From NCBI RefSeq assembly GCF_002929275.1, contig NZ_PJIK01000006.1:78019-142018 (forward strand): 64,000 nt of DNA, read 5' to 3'. Every line of letters begins with the position of its first letter. Within the stretch, counting starts at the first letter, position 1. Source of the DNA: Arthrobacter sp. ZGTC131 (lineage in GTDB: Bacteria > Actinomycetota > Actinomycetes > Actinomycetales > Micrococcaceae). This document shows positions 25,907 through 32,747 of the stretch, piece after piece. The notes beneath the pieces are model-generated. The model made no database searches and was not told the DNA's origin. It saw nothing but the letters and a program-made list of their open reading frames with translations. A program made the position numbers and the translations under genes.

Positions 25907-27319
25907 ATGGAACAACAGACAATGACGTCTGGCCGCGCACTGGGCGCCGCACTCAAACCCCGCCAGCTCACCATGATGGGGCTCGGAAGCGCCATCGGCG
26001 CGGGCCTGTTCATCGGCTCCGGCGCCGGCATCCAGGCTGCCGGCCCGGCCGTGCTGATCTCCTACCTCGTGGCCGGCACCCTCATCATCCTGGTGATGTG
26101 GGCCCTCGGCGAGATGGCCGCCGCCAACCCGGACAGCGGCGCCTTCTCCGTCTACACCGCCAAGGCCTACGGTCCGGTGGCCGGTGCCACGGTGGGCTGG
26201 CTCTGGTGGCTGCAGCTCGTGGTGGTCATCGCGGCCGAAGCGCTCGGTGCCGCTGGCCTGCTAGCCACCATCTTCCCGGCCCTGCCGGTATGGCTGATGG
26301 CTTTCGTGTTCATCGTGGTGCTCACCGCCGTGAACCTGACCAGTGTGAAGAATTTCGGAGAGTTCGAGTTCTGGTTCGCCCTGCTCAAGGTGGCGGCAAT
26401 CGTCGGGTTCCTCCTGGTGGGCGCTGCACTGCTGTTCGGCTGGCTGCCGGGCGTGCAGTCGCCGGGCCTGGGCAACTTCACCGGAGCCGGCTTTGCGCCC
26501 GACGGTTTCGCCGGGATCGCCACGGCACTCTTCGTGGTGGCTTTCGCATTCGGCGGCACCGAGATCGTGTCCGTGGCGGCAGCTGAGACGGCCGAGCCGG
26601 CCCGCAGCGTGAAGAAGGCAGTCCGGACCGTGCTGTGGCGCATCCTGGTCTTCTACATCGGCGCCATCTTCGTCATCGCGGCCGTGGTTCCCGTCGGTTC
26701 GGCGGGGCTGAAGAGCCCGTTCGCCGCCGTTTTGGAGGCCGCCGGCATGCCCGGCGCAGCCACCGCGATCACCCTGGTGGCCGTTGCCGCACTGCTGTCG
26801 GCCCTCAACGCCAATCTCTACGGTGCGTCCCGGATGGCGTACTCCCTCGCCGAGCGGGGTGAAGCACCACGCCTGCTTGCCTCGGTGTCCAAGGCCCGGG
26901 TCCCGGTTGTCGCAGTCCTGGCCAGCGTCGCCTTCGGCGTTGTCACGGTTGTGCTGGAGTTGGCTTTCCCCGAGATGGTCCTGCCTGTTCTGCTCAACAT
27001 CGTGGGTTCCACGTGCCTGCTGGTTTGGACGTCCGCGCTCCTCGCCCAGCTCGCGCTGCGCCTCCGCGCCGACCGCGAGGGAACGGAGCTTCCCCTGCGG
27101 ATGCCCGGCTTCCCGTGGCTCACGGTGTTTGGTCTGGTCATTCTCGCGGCGATCTTCACGGTGGGCTTTATAGGCGAGGATTCCCGTCCCCAGCTCTTGA
27201 GTACTTTCGGACTGGTGGCGCTTCTGGCTGTGGCGAACTGGCTGCACCACCGGAACGAGAACGCTCGGCCGCGTGTCGAATCGCCGGACGGGGATAAGGA
27301 GCCTGTGCTCATCGACTAA
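25907..27319 (+). CDS. APC-family amino acid permease
   Basis: 470 aa, twelve helices. GLGSAIGAGLFIGSGAGIQAAGPAV and GEMAAANPDSGAFSVYTAKAYGP are diagnostic of the amino acid transporter (GABA/aromatic/proline-type) branch. 42 bases after the aminotransferase stop, RBS AGAGGA, so probably one operon. Paralogous to the permease at 10297. Confidence 0.88.
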   Translation: MEQQTMTSGRALGAALKPRQLTMMGLGSAIGAGLFIGSGAGIQAAGPAVLISYLVAGTLIILVMWALGEMAAANPDSGAFSVYTAKAYGPVAGATVGWLWWLQLVVVIAAEALGAAGLLATIFPALPVWLMAFVFIVVLTAVNLTSVKNFGEFEFWFALLKVAAIVGFLLVGAALLFGWLPGVQSPGLGNFTGAGFAPDGFAGIATALFVVAFAFGGTEIVSVAAAETAEPARSVKKAVRTVLWRILVFYIGAIFVIAAVVPVGSAGLKSPFAAVLEAAGMPGAATAITLVAVAALLSALNANLYGASRMAYSLAERGEAPRLLASVSKARVPVVAVLASVAFGVVTVVLELAFPEMVLPVLLNIVGSTCLLVWTSALLAQLALRLRADREGTELPLRMPGFPWLTVFGLVILAAIFTVGFIGEDSRPQLLSTFGLVALLAVANWLHHRNENARPRVESPDGDKEPVLID

Positions 27320-27361
27320 CACAGGGGCTTTGGACCCCTTCGCGGGTTTAGGGTACATGGG

Positions 27362-27390
27362 GGGCGCGTCCGGTCTGGCCGGGCGCGCCC
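27362..27390 (+). terminator. Hairpin terminator after the permease
   Basis: GGGCGCG / CGCGCCC arms with an internal CCGG/CCGG pair, followed by TTCCCC, 42 bases beyond the permease stop. The rest of 27391-27622 holds no supported gene. Confidence 0.55.
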
Positions 27391-27622
27391 TTCCCCATGC
27401 GATGCCGGTGCTGACTCGGTCCCGGAAGACTGGGCAGCGGTGGCCGTTTCTCATCCACATCGCGGTCGGCTATGACGCTGGAGTCCACCAGCGTCCGTCG
27501 GAGTTCTGGCAGCATCCGTTGTAGCAGCGGCAAAACGCCATGTGGGGGCCACAGCGCGGCAGAGAGGACGCCACCCTCCCGCAGGAACGCTTCGATGCTG
27601 ATTCTCTTGCCGATGCCCATCA

Positions 27623-27739
27623 CGCCTGCTGTACGCGATGGGCGGGATTCGGTCCTGCCGAAGGCGGTCTTCGGTCGGCTCAGCGACGGTTGCGCGGGCC
27701 AGGGAGCAGTTCCCGATTTTCCGTCAGCGGCGGCTGTAG
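27623..27739 (+). pseudogene. Fused relic of a permease-nitrilase pair
   Basis: The first part (27623-about 27685, CGCCTGCTGTACGCGATGGG...) matches the permease at 19753-19815 (RLLYAMGRDSVLPKAFFGRLSA). The second part (about 27683-27739) reads ATVARAREQFPIFRQRRL-stop, matching the end of the nitrilase at 20241-21029 (ATVARVKEQFPMFRQRRLPQP). The two meet at a shared GCGA. So a paralogous permease-nitrilase unit once stood here and all between these points was deleted. Confidence 0.75.
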
Positions 27740-27875
27740 TTTGCCGAAGGGGCTGCCGCGACCGCGCGGTGGGCGGAAGCTAACAGGTGGGTTTCAAGGA
27801 GGCTGCAAGGTCCGGCAGAGTTACAAAAAACGCTTAGCGAGTCATGAATTTTTGTAAGTGCCCGCGGTCTTCTGG

Positions 27876-27898
27876 TTGTCGGTGCCGGGGCATACAGT
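27876..27898 (+). promoter_or_regulatory. DNA-damage (PafBC/RecA-NDp type) promoter, perfect match
   Basis: TTGTCGGTG (27876-27884), 8 bases, TACAGT (27893-27898), an exact fit to the published actinobacterial motif TTGTCRGTG-N8-TAnnnT. The -10 ends 6 bases before the ATG at 27905 and there is no ribosome binding site, so the transcript is expected to be leaderless. Confidence 0.75.
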
Positions 27899-27904
27899 GC
27901 AGCC

Positions 27905-28153
27905 ATGACGAACAATACGAAGCCCGCGAAGAAGCGGGCACAGACCAGGGAGTGCCCCGTGTGCGGACACGAAGCCTGGCCAATCATGTACGGCATGGTG
28001 ATGCCTGACGCTAGGGATGAGAACCCCAAGACCGAGTTCGCGGGATGCTGCATCGACTGTGAGCAGAGGGTCTATCCCGCAACGGGCAAGGTGGAGATGG
28101 GCGTCCCTCGGTGGGCCTGCCAGAACGGTGAGTGCCGGCACCGGTGGTGGTGA
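27905..28153 (+). CDS. Zinc-ribbon small protein
   Basis: 82 aa. Three cysteine pairs: CPVCGHEAWP, CCIDCEQR and CQNGEC, with a C-terminal HRWW. Probably binds one or two zinc ions; the fold is like small ribbon proteins that touch nucleic acid or protein. Directly behind a perfect damage-type promoter and probably leaderless. The next gene is a tandem duplicate. Function unknown. Confidence 0.7.
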   Translation: MTNNTKPAKKRAQTRECPVCGHEAWPIMYGMVMPDARDENPKTEFAGCCIDCEQRVYPATGKVEMGVPRWACQNGECRHRWW

Positions 28154-28416
28154 CGGATCGCCGTCTCAAAGCGCGCGGGAAGACGTCAGCGAAGGGAGCA
28201 CAATTGGTCGCAGCCTGCCCGGTGTGTGGGCATGAAGCCTGGCCGATTGCCTACGGCATGGTGGATTCGAGAGCAAGGAAGGAGAACCCCAAGACTGAGT
28301 TTGCGGGGTGCGTCGTGGTCGTGGAGCGGAGAGCCGATCCGTCTACAGGCGAGGTAACAAGTGGAAGGCCGAAGTGGGCCTGCCAAAACGCCGCCTGCGG
28401 GTATCGGTGGTGGTGA
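28150..28416 (+). CDS. Zinc-ribbon small protein, tandem duplicate with lost cysteines
   Basis: 88 aa from GTG 28150, which overlaps the previous stop (GTGA), so translation is coupled. Shares CPVCGHEAWPI, YGMV, ENPKTEFAGC and WACQNAACGYRWW with the first copy, but the middle pair CCIDC has become CVVVV, leaving one Cys there. This probably changes or weakens metal binding. Function unknown. Confidence 0.65.
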   Translation: MTDRRLKARGKTSAKGAQLVAACPVCGHEAWPIAYGMVDSRARKENPKTEFAGCVVVVERRADPSTGEVTSGRPKWACQNAACGYRWW

Positions 28417-28446
28417 CGGAGCGGGTACGGAGAATCGCGCCGGCAG

Positions 28447-28911
28447 TTATGAGGGGCGAGGCTGCTCGTCGTAGACGGCGAGCAGCCTCCTGGCTTTCTC
28501 GTACTTGTCGGCCAATTCCGCCCGCTTCTCAGGATCTAACCGCCCCGTCCGCTTAGGATCGGTGTTATCTTCGATGTCGGCCAGTTTCACAGCTGAGGCA
28601 ATGGGGTTGTTCCGAATCGCCTCGTAATAGCCGTCGCCCTTGTTGTCATCGGTGCGCGTGAGCAGGACGACGGCTTGGACTACCTCTTCACTGATGCCAG
28701 CGGCCGCCAGATCCTTGGCTGTGACGCCGCAGTCCTCGATGACGTCGTGCAGCCAAGCGGCGGCGACCTGCTTGGGGTCATTCAACCTCGCGGCCACCCG
28801 CCGAGGATGCTCGATGTATGGAACACCGATCTTGTCCGTCTGGAAGCGGTGTGCGATGGTCGCGATCGCCTTTGCCGCAGCAACTTCTGACTTGGCTTCG
28901 TGATTTCCCAT
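28447..28911 (-). CDS. HD-domain phosphohydrolase, SpoT/MESH1-like
   Basis: 154 aa from ATG 28911 (AAAGGGG upstream). HD-domain metal ligands are visible: IAHRFQ and YIEHPRRVAARL near the N-terminus, AAWLHDVIEDCGVT (HD), and AVKLADIEDNTD (late Asp). This arrangement is that of stand-alone (p)ppGpp hydrolases (MESH1/RelH) and the hydrolase half of SpoT, which cut alarmone to GDP/GTP plus pyrophosphate. A damage-type promoter lies 47 bases upstream. Could also be another nucleotide pyrophosphohydrolase. Confidence 0.8.
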   Translation of the reverse strand: MGNHEAKSEVAAAKAIATIAHRFQTDKIGVPYIEHPRRVAARLNDPKQVAAAWLHDVIEDCGVTAKDLAAAGISEEVVQAVVLLTRTDDNKGDGYYEAIRNNPIASAVKLADIEDNTDPKRTGRLDPEKRAELADKYEKARRLLAVYDEQPRPS

Positions 28912-28957
28912 TGGGAGCCCCTTTCCGGGCCATCGGCCCGTCTTCAACGACACTGGC

Positions 28958-28980
28958 AGACTATCAACGGCCACTGACAG
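28958..28980 (-). promoter_or_regulatory. DNA-damage (PafBC/RecA-NDp type) promoter of the HD gene
   Basis: Read on the minus strand: CTGTCAGTG, 8 bases, TAGTCT. Eight of nine positions in the first box and both fixed ends of TAnnnT match the consensus. Confidence 0.7.
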
Positions 28981-29005
28981 TACGGGTTACCTCCGGGCCG
29001 CAAGA

Positions 29006-29028
29006 ATGTCAGTGCGGGCGCCGACAAT
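29006..29028 (+). promoter_or_regulatory. Possible weaker damage-type promoter
   Basis: ATGTCAGTG, 8 bases, GACAAT. First box 8 of 9; the -10 has G in place of the leading T. It lies 33 bases before the next plus-strand gene, back to back with the stronger minus-strand copy. Confidence 0.4.
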
Positions 29029-29060
29029 GGGTGCATCGGTCAGCAATGAAAGGAGCCGGC

Positions 29061-29528
29061 ATGATGCATACGATCACCCGTCCCGAGACCACTCTGGAAC
29101 TGATGCTGGATCTTCAGCCTGAGGAAGCGCTGGAGTGGAAAGCTCAGGTGAATCAGCAGTGCACAGATTGGCAGGACGTCGAGTCGGCCACCCATCTGGT
29201 CGCGCTTATTCAGGGCATTTCTCGTGACGGCGACTGGCTCGTCGTGCAAACGAAGGGCCTAAATGGACTGCCGATCGGGCGCTATGCCCAGGCCATGAAC
29301 TCAGGCAGCGGCTACCAGGTGGAGGTTGCCCAGATATGCCGCGGTACCACACGCAACTGGCGTGTGGGTTTGGGTTCGGCGTCAGATGAGGCCGGCAACA
29401 GGCCCTTCGGAGGGGTCGCTGCTTCGCAGAACCTGACTTTGGCCGGAACCTCGGAGGTAATCGTGTCCTGGCTGAACGGCCACGGTCTTCCGCTTGGGTA
29501 CGGGGCGGCACTTCACGTTTATCAATGA
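29061..29528 (+). CDS. Hypothetical protein, 155 aa
   Basis: Start ATG 29061 with AAAGGAGCCGGC upstream. Begins MMHTITRPETTLELMLDLQPEEALEWKAQVNQ; the central part looks like a mixed alpha/beta domain (ATHLVALIQGISRDGDWLVVQTKG) and the end is beta-rich (NLTLAGTSEVIVSWLNGHGL). No signal peptide, no membrane segment, no family recognised. Divergent from the HD gene in what looks like a damage-controlled pair. Confidence 0.6.
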   Translation: MMHTITRPETTLELMLDLQPEEALEWKAQVNQQCTDWQDVESATHLVALIQGISRDGDWLVVQTKGLNGLPIGRYAQAMNSGSGYQVEVAQICRGTTRNWRVGLGSASDEAGNRPFGGVAASQNLTLAGTSEVIVSWLNGHGLPLGYGAALHVYQ

Positions 29529-29546
29529 GCCGAGCCGCCCGCGCCG

Positions 29547-32500
29547 TTACTTCACCGTCAGAGATTGGTCATGGATCTCGCTGATTTCGTAAACACTGCC
29601 CAGTGCCGGGAAATGGATCAGTGTCCGCAGCACGGGCTTCCCGGTCGCGGCGAGGAGGGCGTCCCGGTATGCGGCCATCTGGCCAAGGTACTTGTCGCGG
29701 ACATGGCCCTCGGGGTCGTTTCCCGGGTAGGTCTTGTGATCAACGAGCACGAATCCGTCGGGTCCTTCCAACAGCAGGTCAATCCAGCCTTCCATGACCT
29801 GGTTCTCAGGCCGCCAGCCGATCGCGGCTTCGCGGTGCCTGACCCAGCCGGGGAATTCCGCGTCCAGATACAACTCGAACCTCAGTCCTGCAGTGAGCAA
29901 CAGTGACGGGTCGATCGTTCCCTCCACCTGCCAGCGTTTGACTATACGCTCGGCGAGGTTCCGCTGCTCAATCGGGTCGAGCACCGAGAACTGCGTCCCG
30001 AGGTAGGCGTGCACGGCGCTGCCGACTGCGCCCCAGTCGTCCGATCCGTGCTCCGCAAGCCGGGGACCGAGTTCTGCCACAGCATTGACCGAGGCTGCGT
30101 GTCCGGCGGAATCCAGGGAGGACGCTGCGAAGCGTGCCGGACGTGGCACGATGGTCGGTAGATCAACGGGCACATCGGAGAACTGGGGCATCCAGGCTGC
30201 AGCCGCAAGTGACGCGTCTACGGGGTCGAGTTCTTCTACTCGTGCTGGAAGGATCGTCCCTTCTGCAACCAGGATGGCACCGTCCGAGCTGTCTCCGTCG
30301 CCGGGCGACCACGACACGAGCGACGGAACACCCAGCTTGTTCAGCAGCCCCGGCGCCGTTGTCTGGCCGGTAAGAACGGTGGTTTCGACGGCGCGGGTCA
30401 TGCCCACATACATGAGCCTGGTCATGTTCCGGCGGTCGCGTTCCTCAGCACGGCTCGCCACGTCGCTCGTCTTTCCCCGCGCATCGAGCGTAGACCCGTT
30501 GTAGGGGAAAGGGCTGGGCCAAAAACGGATCCAGCGGCCGGCCAGTGGCCGGGCCAGGTCGAAGGCGCCGTCCTGTTCTACTGCTGCGCCAAACGCCGCG
30601 AACCTCAGGTCCTTATCAAGCCCCTCCAAGATGACGACAGGCCATTCGAGTCCCTTGGCTTGGTGATAGGTGAAGACGTTGACAACGTCACTTCCGGCGT
30701 TGTCGGCGGACCGCTGTTCCTCTGAGCCGAAGAACGTGAGGAAGCCGCGGAGGGTTGCGGGTGATCGAAGTGCGAGGCAGCGCTCATAGTACGTCTTGAT
30801 GACACCGCGGACGGCGTCCAGGTTTCGCAGCCGGGTGGCGGGGGAAGACCATCCAACAATCAAGCGGGGCAGGCCGAGTGCACCCACCACAGCCTCGAAG
30901 ACCTCCGTAGGCGTGGCTGTTGCTGCCCGTTCACGGAGGGCAGCCAAGGCTCGGACAACGGGGTCCTCTTTCCACCTTCCGAGTACGGGCTCAGCATCTG
31001 CGGCCGACAGCAGCTCCTGTTGCCAGGTTGCGTTAGCGGAGTGCCCCGGGTGTAGGGCCACAACCTCGGCGAGGGCGACGGTGTCGTACCCGTCAGCTAC
31101 GAACGCCAGGCCTGCGCGGGCCAGCTGCACTTCCCGGGAGTCGGACAGCATGCGCGGATTGCGGCTGGCGCGGATTCCCAACTCATGGAGTGCTGCCGAA
31201 AGTGCCACGCAGTCGGCGTTTGACCGGGCCAGCACCGCGACGTCGCTGGGGTTCAGCTCTGGCCGGCGCGCCAACATGGCCGCCACGCCGGCCGCTGTTG
31301 CCTTCAGCCGTTCGCCGTCGTTCGTCTGCGGCCGCGTCCAGGCCTCCAGCGTGCCGGGCGACCAGTCAGAGTGTGCGTCCGGGAGATCGAGGTGGACGGT
31401 CGCGGCCGGCATGCCGTGCAGTTCGAACACCGGCTCGAACACAGCGTTGCTCAGGTCAACGACGGCCTGGTGGGAACGCCACGTATGGGACAGCTGCTCC
31501 CGGCGGCTCACTTCCTTGACCACAGCCTCCATGAGCTCGGGGTCCGTGCCCCGGAACTCGTAAATGGCCTGCTTGGGGTCGCCCACCCAGACGGCCTCCT
31601 CTACAAGCCTGCTGAGCTGAAGAAAGAGCTCCAATTGAAGGGGGCTGGTGTCCTGGAACTCGTCCACCACCAGGAAGCGGATGCGGGATGGGAAGGAGCG
31701 GCGGAAGGCCTCATTCTCCCGGGCAAGCTTCAGCACCAGGGTCTCCTGGTCTACGAAGTCCATGAGCCCGTGCAGCCGTTTGAAGTCTGAGTAGGCGGTG
31801 AGGCATTCTTCAGCGCAGGCAAACATCCGCCTAATGTACTGCTCCAGGTCATCGTGGAAGGCGGGGTTGGCGAGGAGGCCTTCCTTGATGGCGCCGGTGA
31901 CAGGGGCAAAGAGTGCTTTGACCGCGGTCGGCGCTGCAGACCCCACAACCCCTCGCCAGGTCTCCCAGGAGATGTCCTCCACGGGGCCCATGGAGGCAAT
32001 CTTGTGGAGGATCTTGGGCACGTGTTCGGTAAAGATGGCCGACGTCGTGGTCACCTTCTTCCCGGCAGGCGTCTTGCCATCGCGGACCATGGCGTCAAGA
32101 TCGGGCACGGTGCCGCGCAGGGACCGCAGCCACTCGCTGCGTTCATCTGCGCCGGGAGCGTCCAGCAGTTCGCGGAGTCCGGTCCAGGACCGTTCCGCGC
32201 AGGCTGCCAGTTCCTCCGCTCCGAGCAGGTTGGTCCGGGCGGCATCCACGATGGCCCGCACAGTCTCCTGCCATGTTGTCGCGTCCCGTGCTCCGCTGCC
32301 GTCGGTCCCCATGCGCCGCGCGATGGGCAGGAGGCTGGGGGCGTGCTCGGCCAGGACTTCATCCGTGGCCAGGCGGAAGATACTGGCGAGTTGCTCCTCG
32401 CCGATGACTTCAAGGGCAGGGGACAGTCCGGCGTCGATGGCGTGTTCCTGCAGCAGCTGGCCGCACACGCTGTTGACCGTGCCGATAAGGCTCGCGGGCA

Positions 32501-32747
32501 GCTGCTGGGAGGCGAGCCGCAGCGCGGCGGCGGACCCGGTGTCGTCCGTTGCGTCTGCTTGCTCAAGGAGACGGGCCGCGATCCGTTCGCGCAGCTCTCC
32601 GGCCGCCTTCTTAGTGAACGTGGTGGCCATGACGGCTCCCGCCGGCAGCCCGGCGGAGATCTGGTCGACAATCTTGCCGGTGAGTGTGAATGTCTTCCCG
32701 GTGCCGGCACTCGCCGAAACCATGGTGACGTTGTCCAGCAGGTTCAT
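29547..32747 (-). CDS. AddA/RecB-like UvrD helicase-nuclease
   Basis: 1066 aa from ATG 32747, which overlaps the stop of the upstream gene (ATGA). SF1A helicase: Walker A SAGTGKT at 13-19, motif II VVDEFQDTSPLQLELF, motif V/VI VNVFTYHQAKGLEWP and LMYVGMTRAVETT. C-terminal PD-(D/E)XK nuclease: IDLLLEG, VLVDHKTY (Asp about 1003, Lys about 1005) and QMAAYRDAL. With its partner it should unwind and degrade DNA from double-strand ends, in repair or defence. Actinobacteria usually carry AdnAB or RecBCD elsewhere, so this pair may be additional. Confidence 0.85.
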   Translation of the reverse strand: MNLLDNVTMVSASAGTGKTFTLTGKIVDQISAGLPAGAVMATTFTKKAAGELRERIAARLLEQADATDDTGSAAALRLASQQLPASLIGTVNSVCGQLLQEHAIDAGLSPALEVIGEEQLASIFRLATDEVLAEHAPSLLPIARRMGTDGSGARDATTWQETVRAIVDAARTNLLGAEELAACAERSWTGLRELLDAPGADERSEWLRSLRGTVPDLDAMVRDGKTPAGKKVTTTSAIFTEHVPKILHKIASMGPVEDISWETWRGVVGSAAPTAVKALFAPVTGAIKEGLLANPAFHDDLEQYIRRMFACAEECLTAYSDFKRLHGLMDFVDQETLVLKLARENEAFRRSFPSRIRFLVVDEFQDTSPLQLELFLQLSRLVEEAVWVGDPKQAIYEFRGTDPELMEAVVKEVSRREQLSHTWRSHQAVVDLSNAVFEPVFELHGMPAATVHLDLPDAHSDWSPGTLEAWTRPQTNDGERLKATAAGVAAMLARRPELNPSDVAVLARSNADCVALSAALHELGIRASRNPRMLSDSREVQLARAGLAFVADGYDTVALAEVVALHPGHSANATWQQELLSAADAEPVLGRWKEDPVVRALAALRERAATATPTEVFEAVVGALGLPRLIVGWSSPATRLRNLDAVRGVIKTYYERCLALRSPATLRGFLTFFGSEEQRSADNAGSDVVNVFTYHQAKGLEWPVVILEGLDKDLRFAAFGAAVEQDGAFDLARPLAGRWIRFWPSPFPYNGSTLDARGKTSDVASRAEERDRRNMTRLMYVGMTRAVETTVLTGQTTAPGLLNKLGVPSLVSWSPGDGDSSDGAILVAEGTILPARVEELDPVDASLAAAAWMPQFSDVPVDLPTIVPRPARFAASSLDSAGHAASVNAVAELGPRLAEHGSDDWGAVGSAVHAYLGTQFSVLDPIEQRNLAERIVKRWQVEGTIDPSLLLTAGLRFELYLDAEFPGWVRHREAAIGWRPENQVMEGWIDLLLEGPDGFVLVDHKTYPGNDPEGHVRDKYLGQMAAYRDALLAATGKPVLRTLIHFPALGSVYEISEIHDQSLTVK

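Noticed and set aside
24740-27460. Long minus-strand frames (391 and 399 aa) opposite the aminotransferase and permease
   Set aside because: High-GC antisense shadows; plus-strand genes are clear families.
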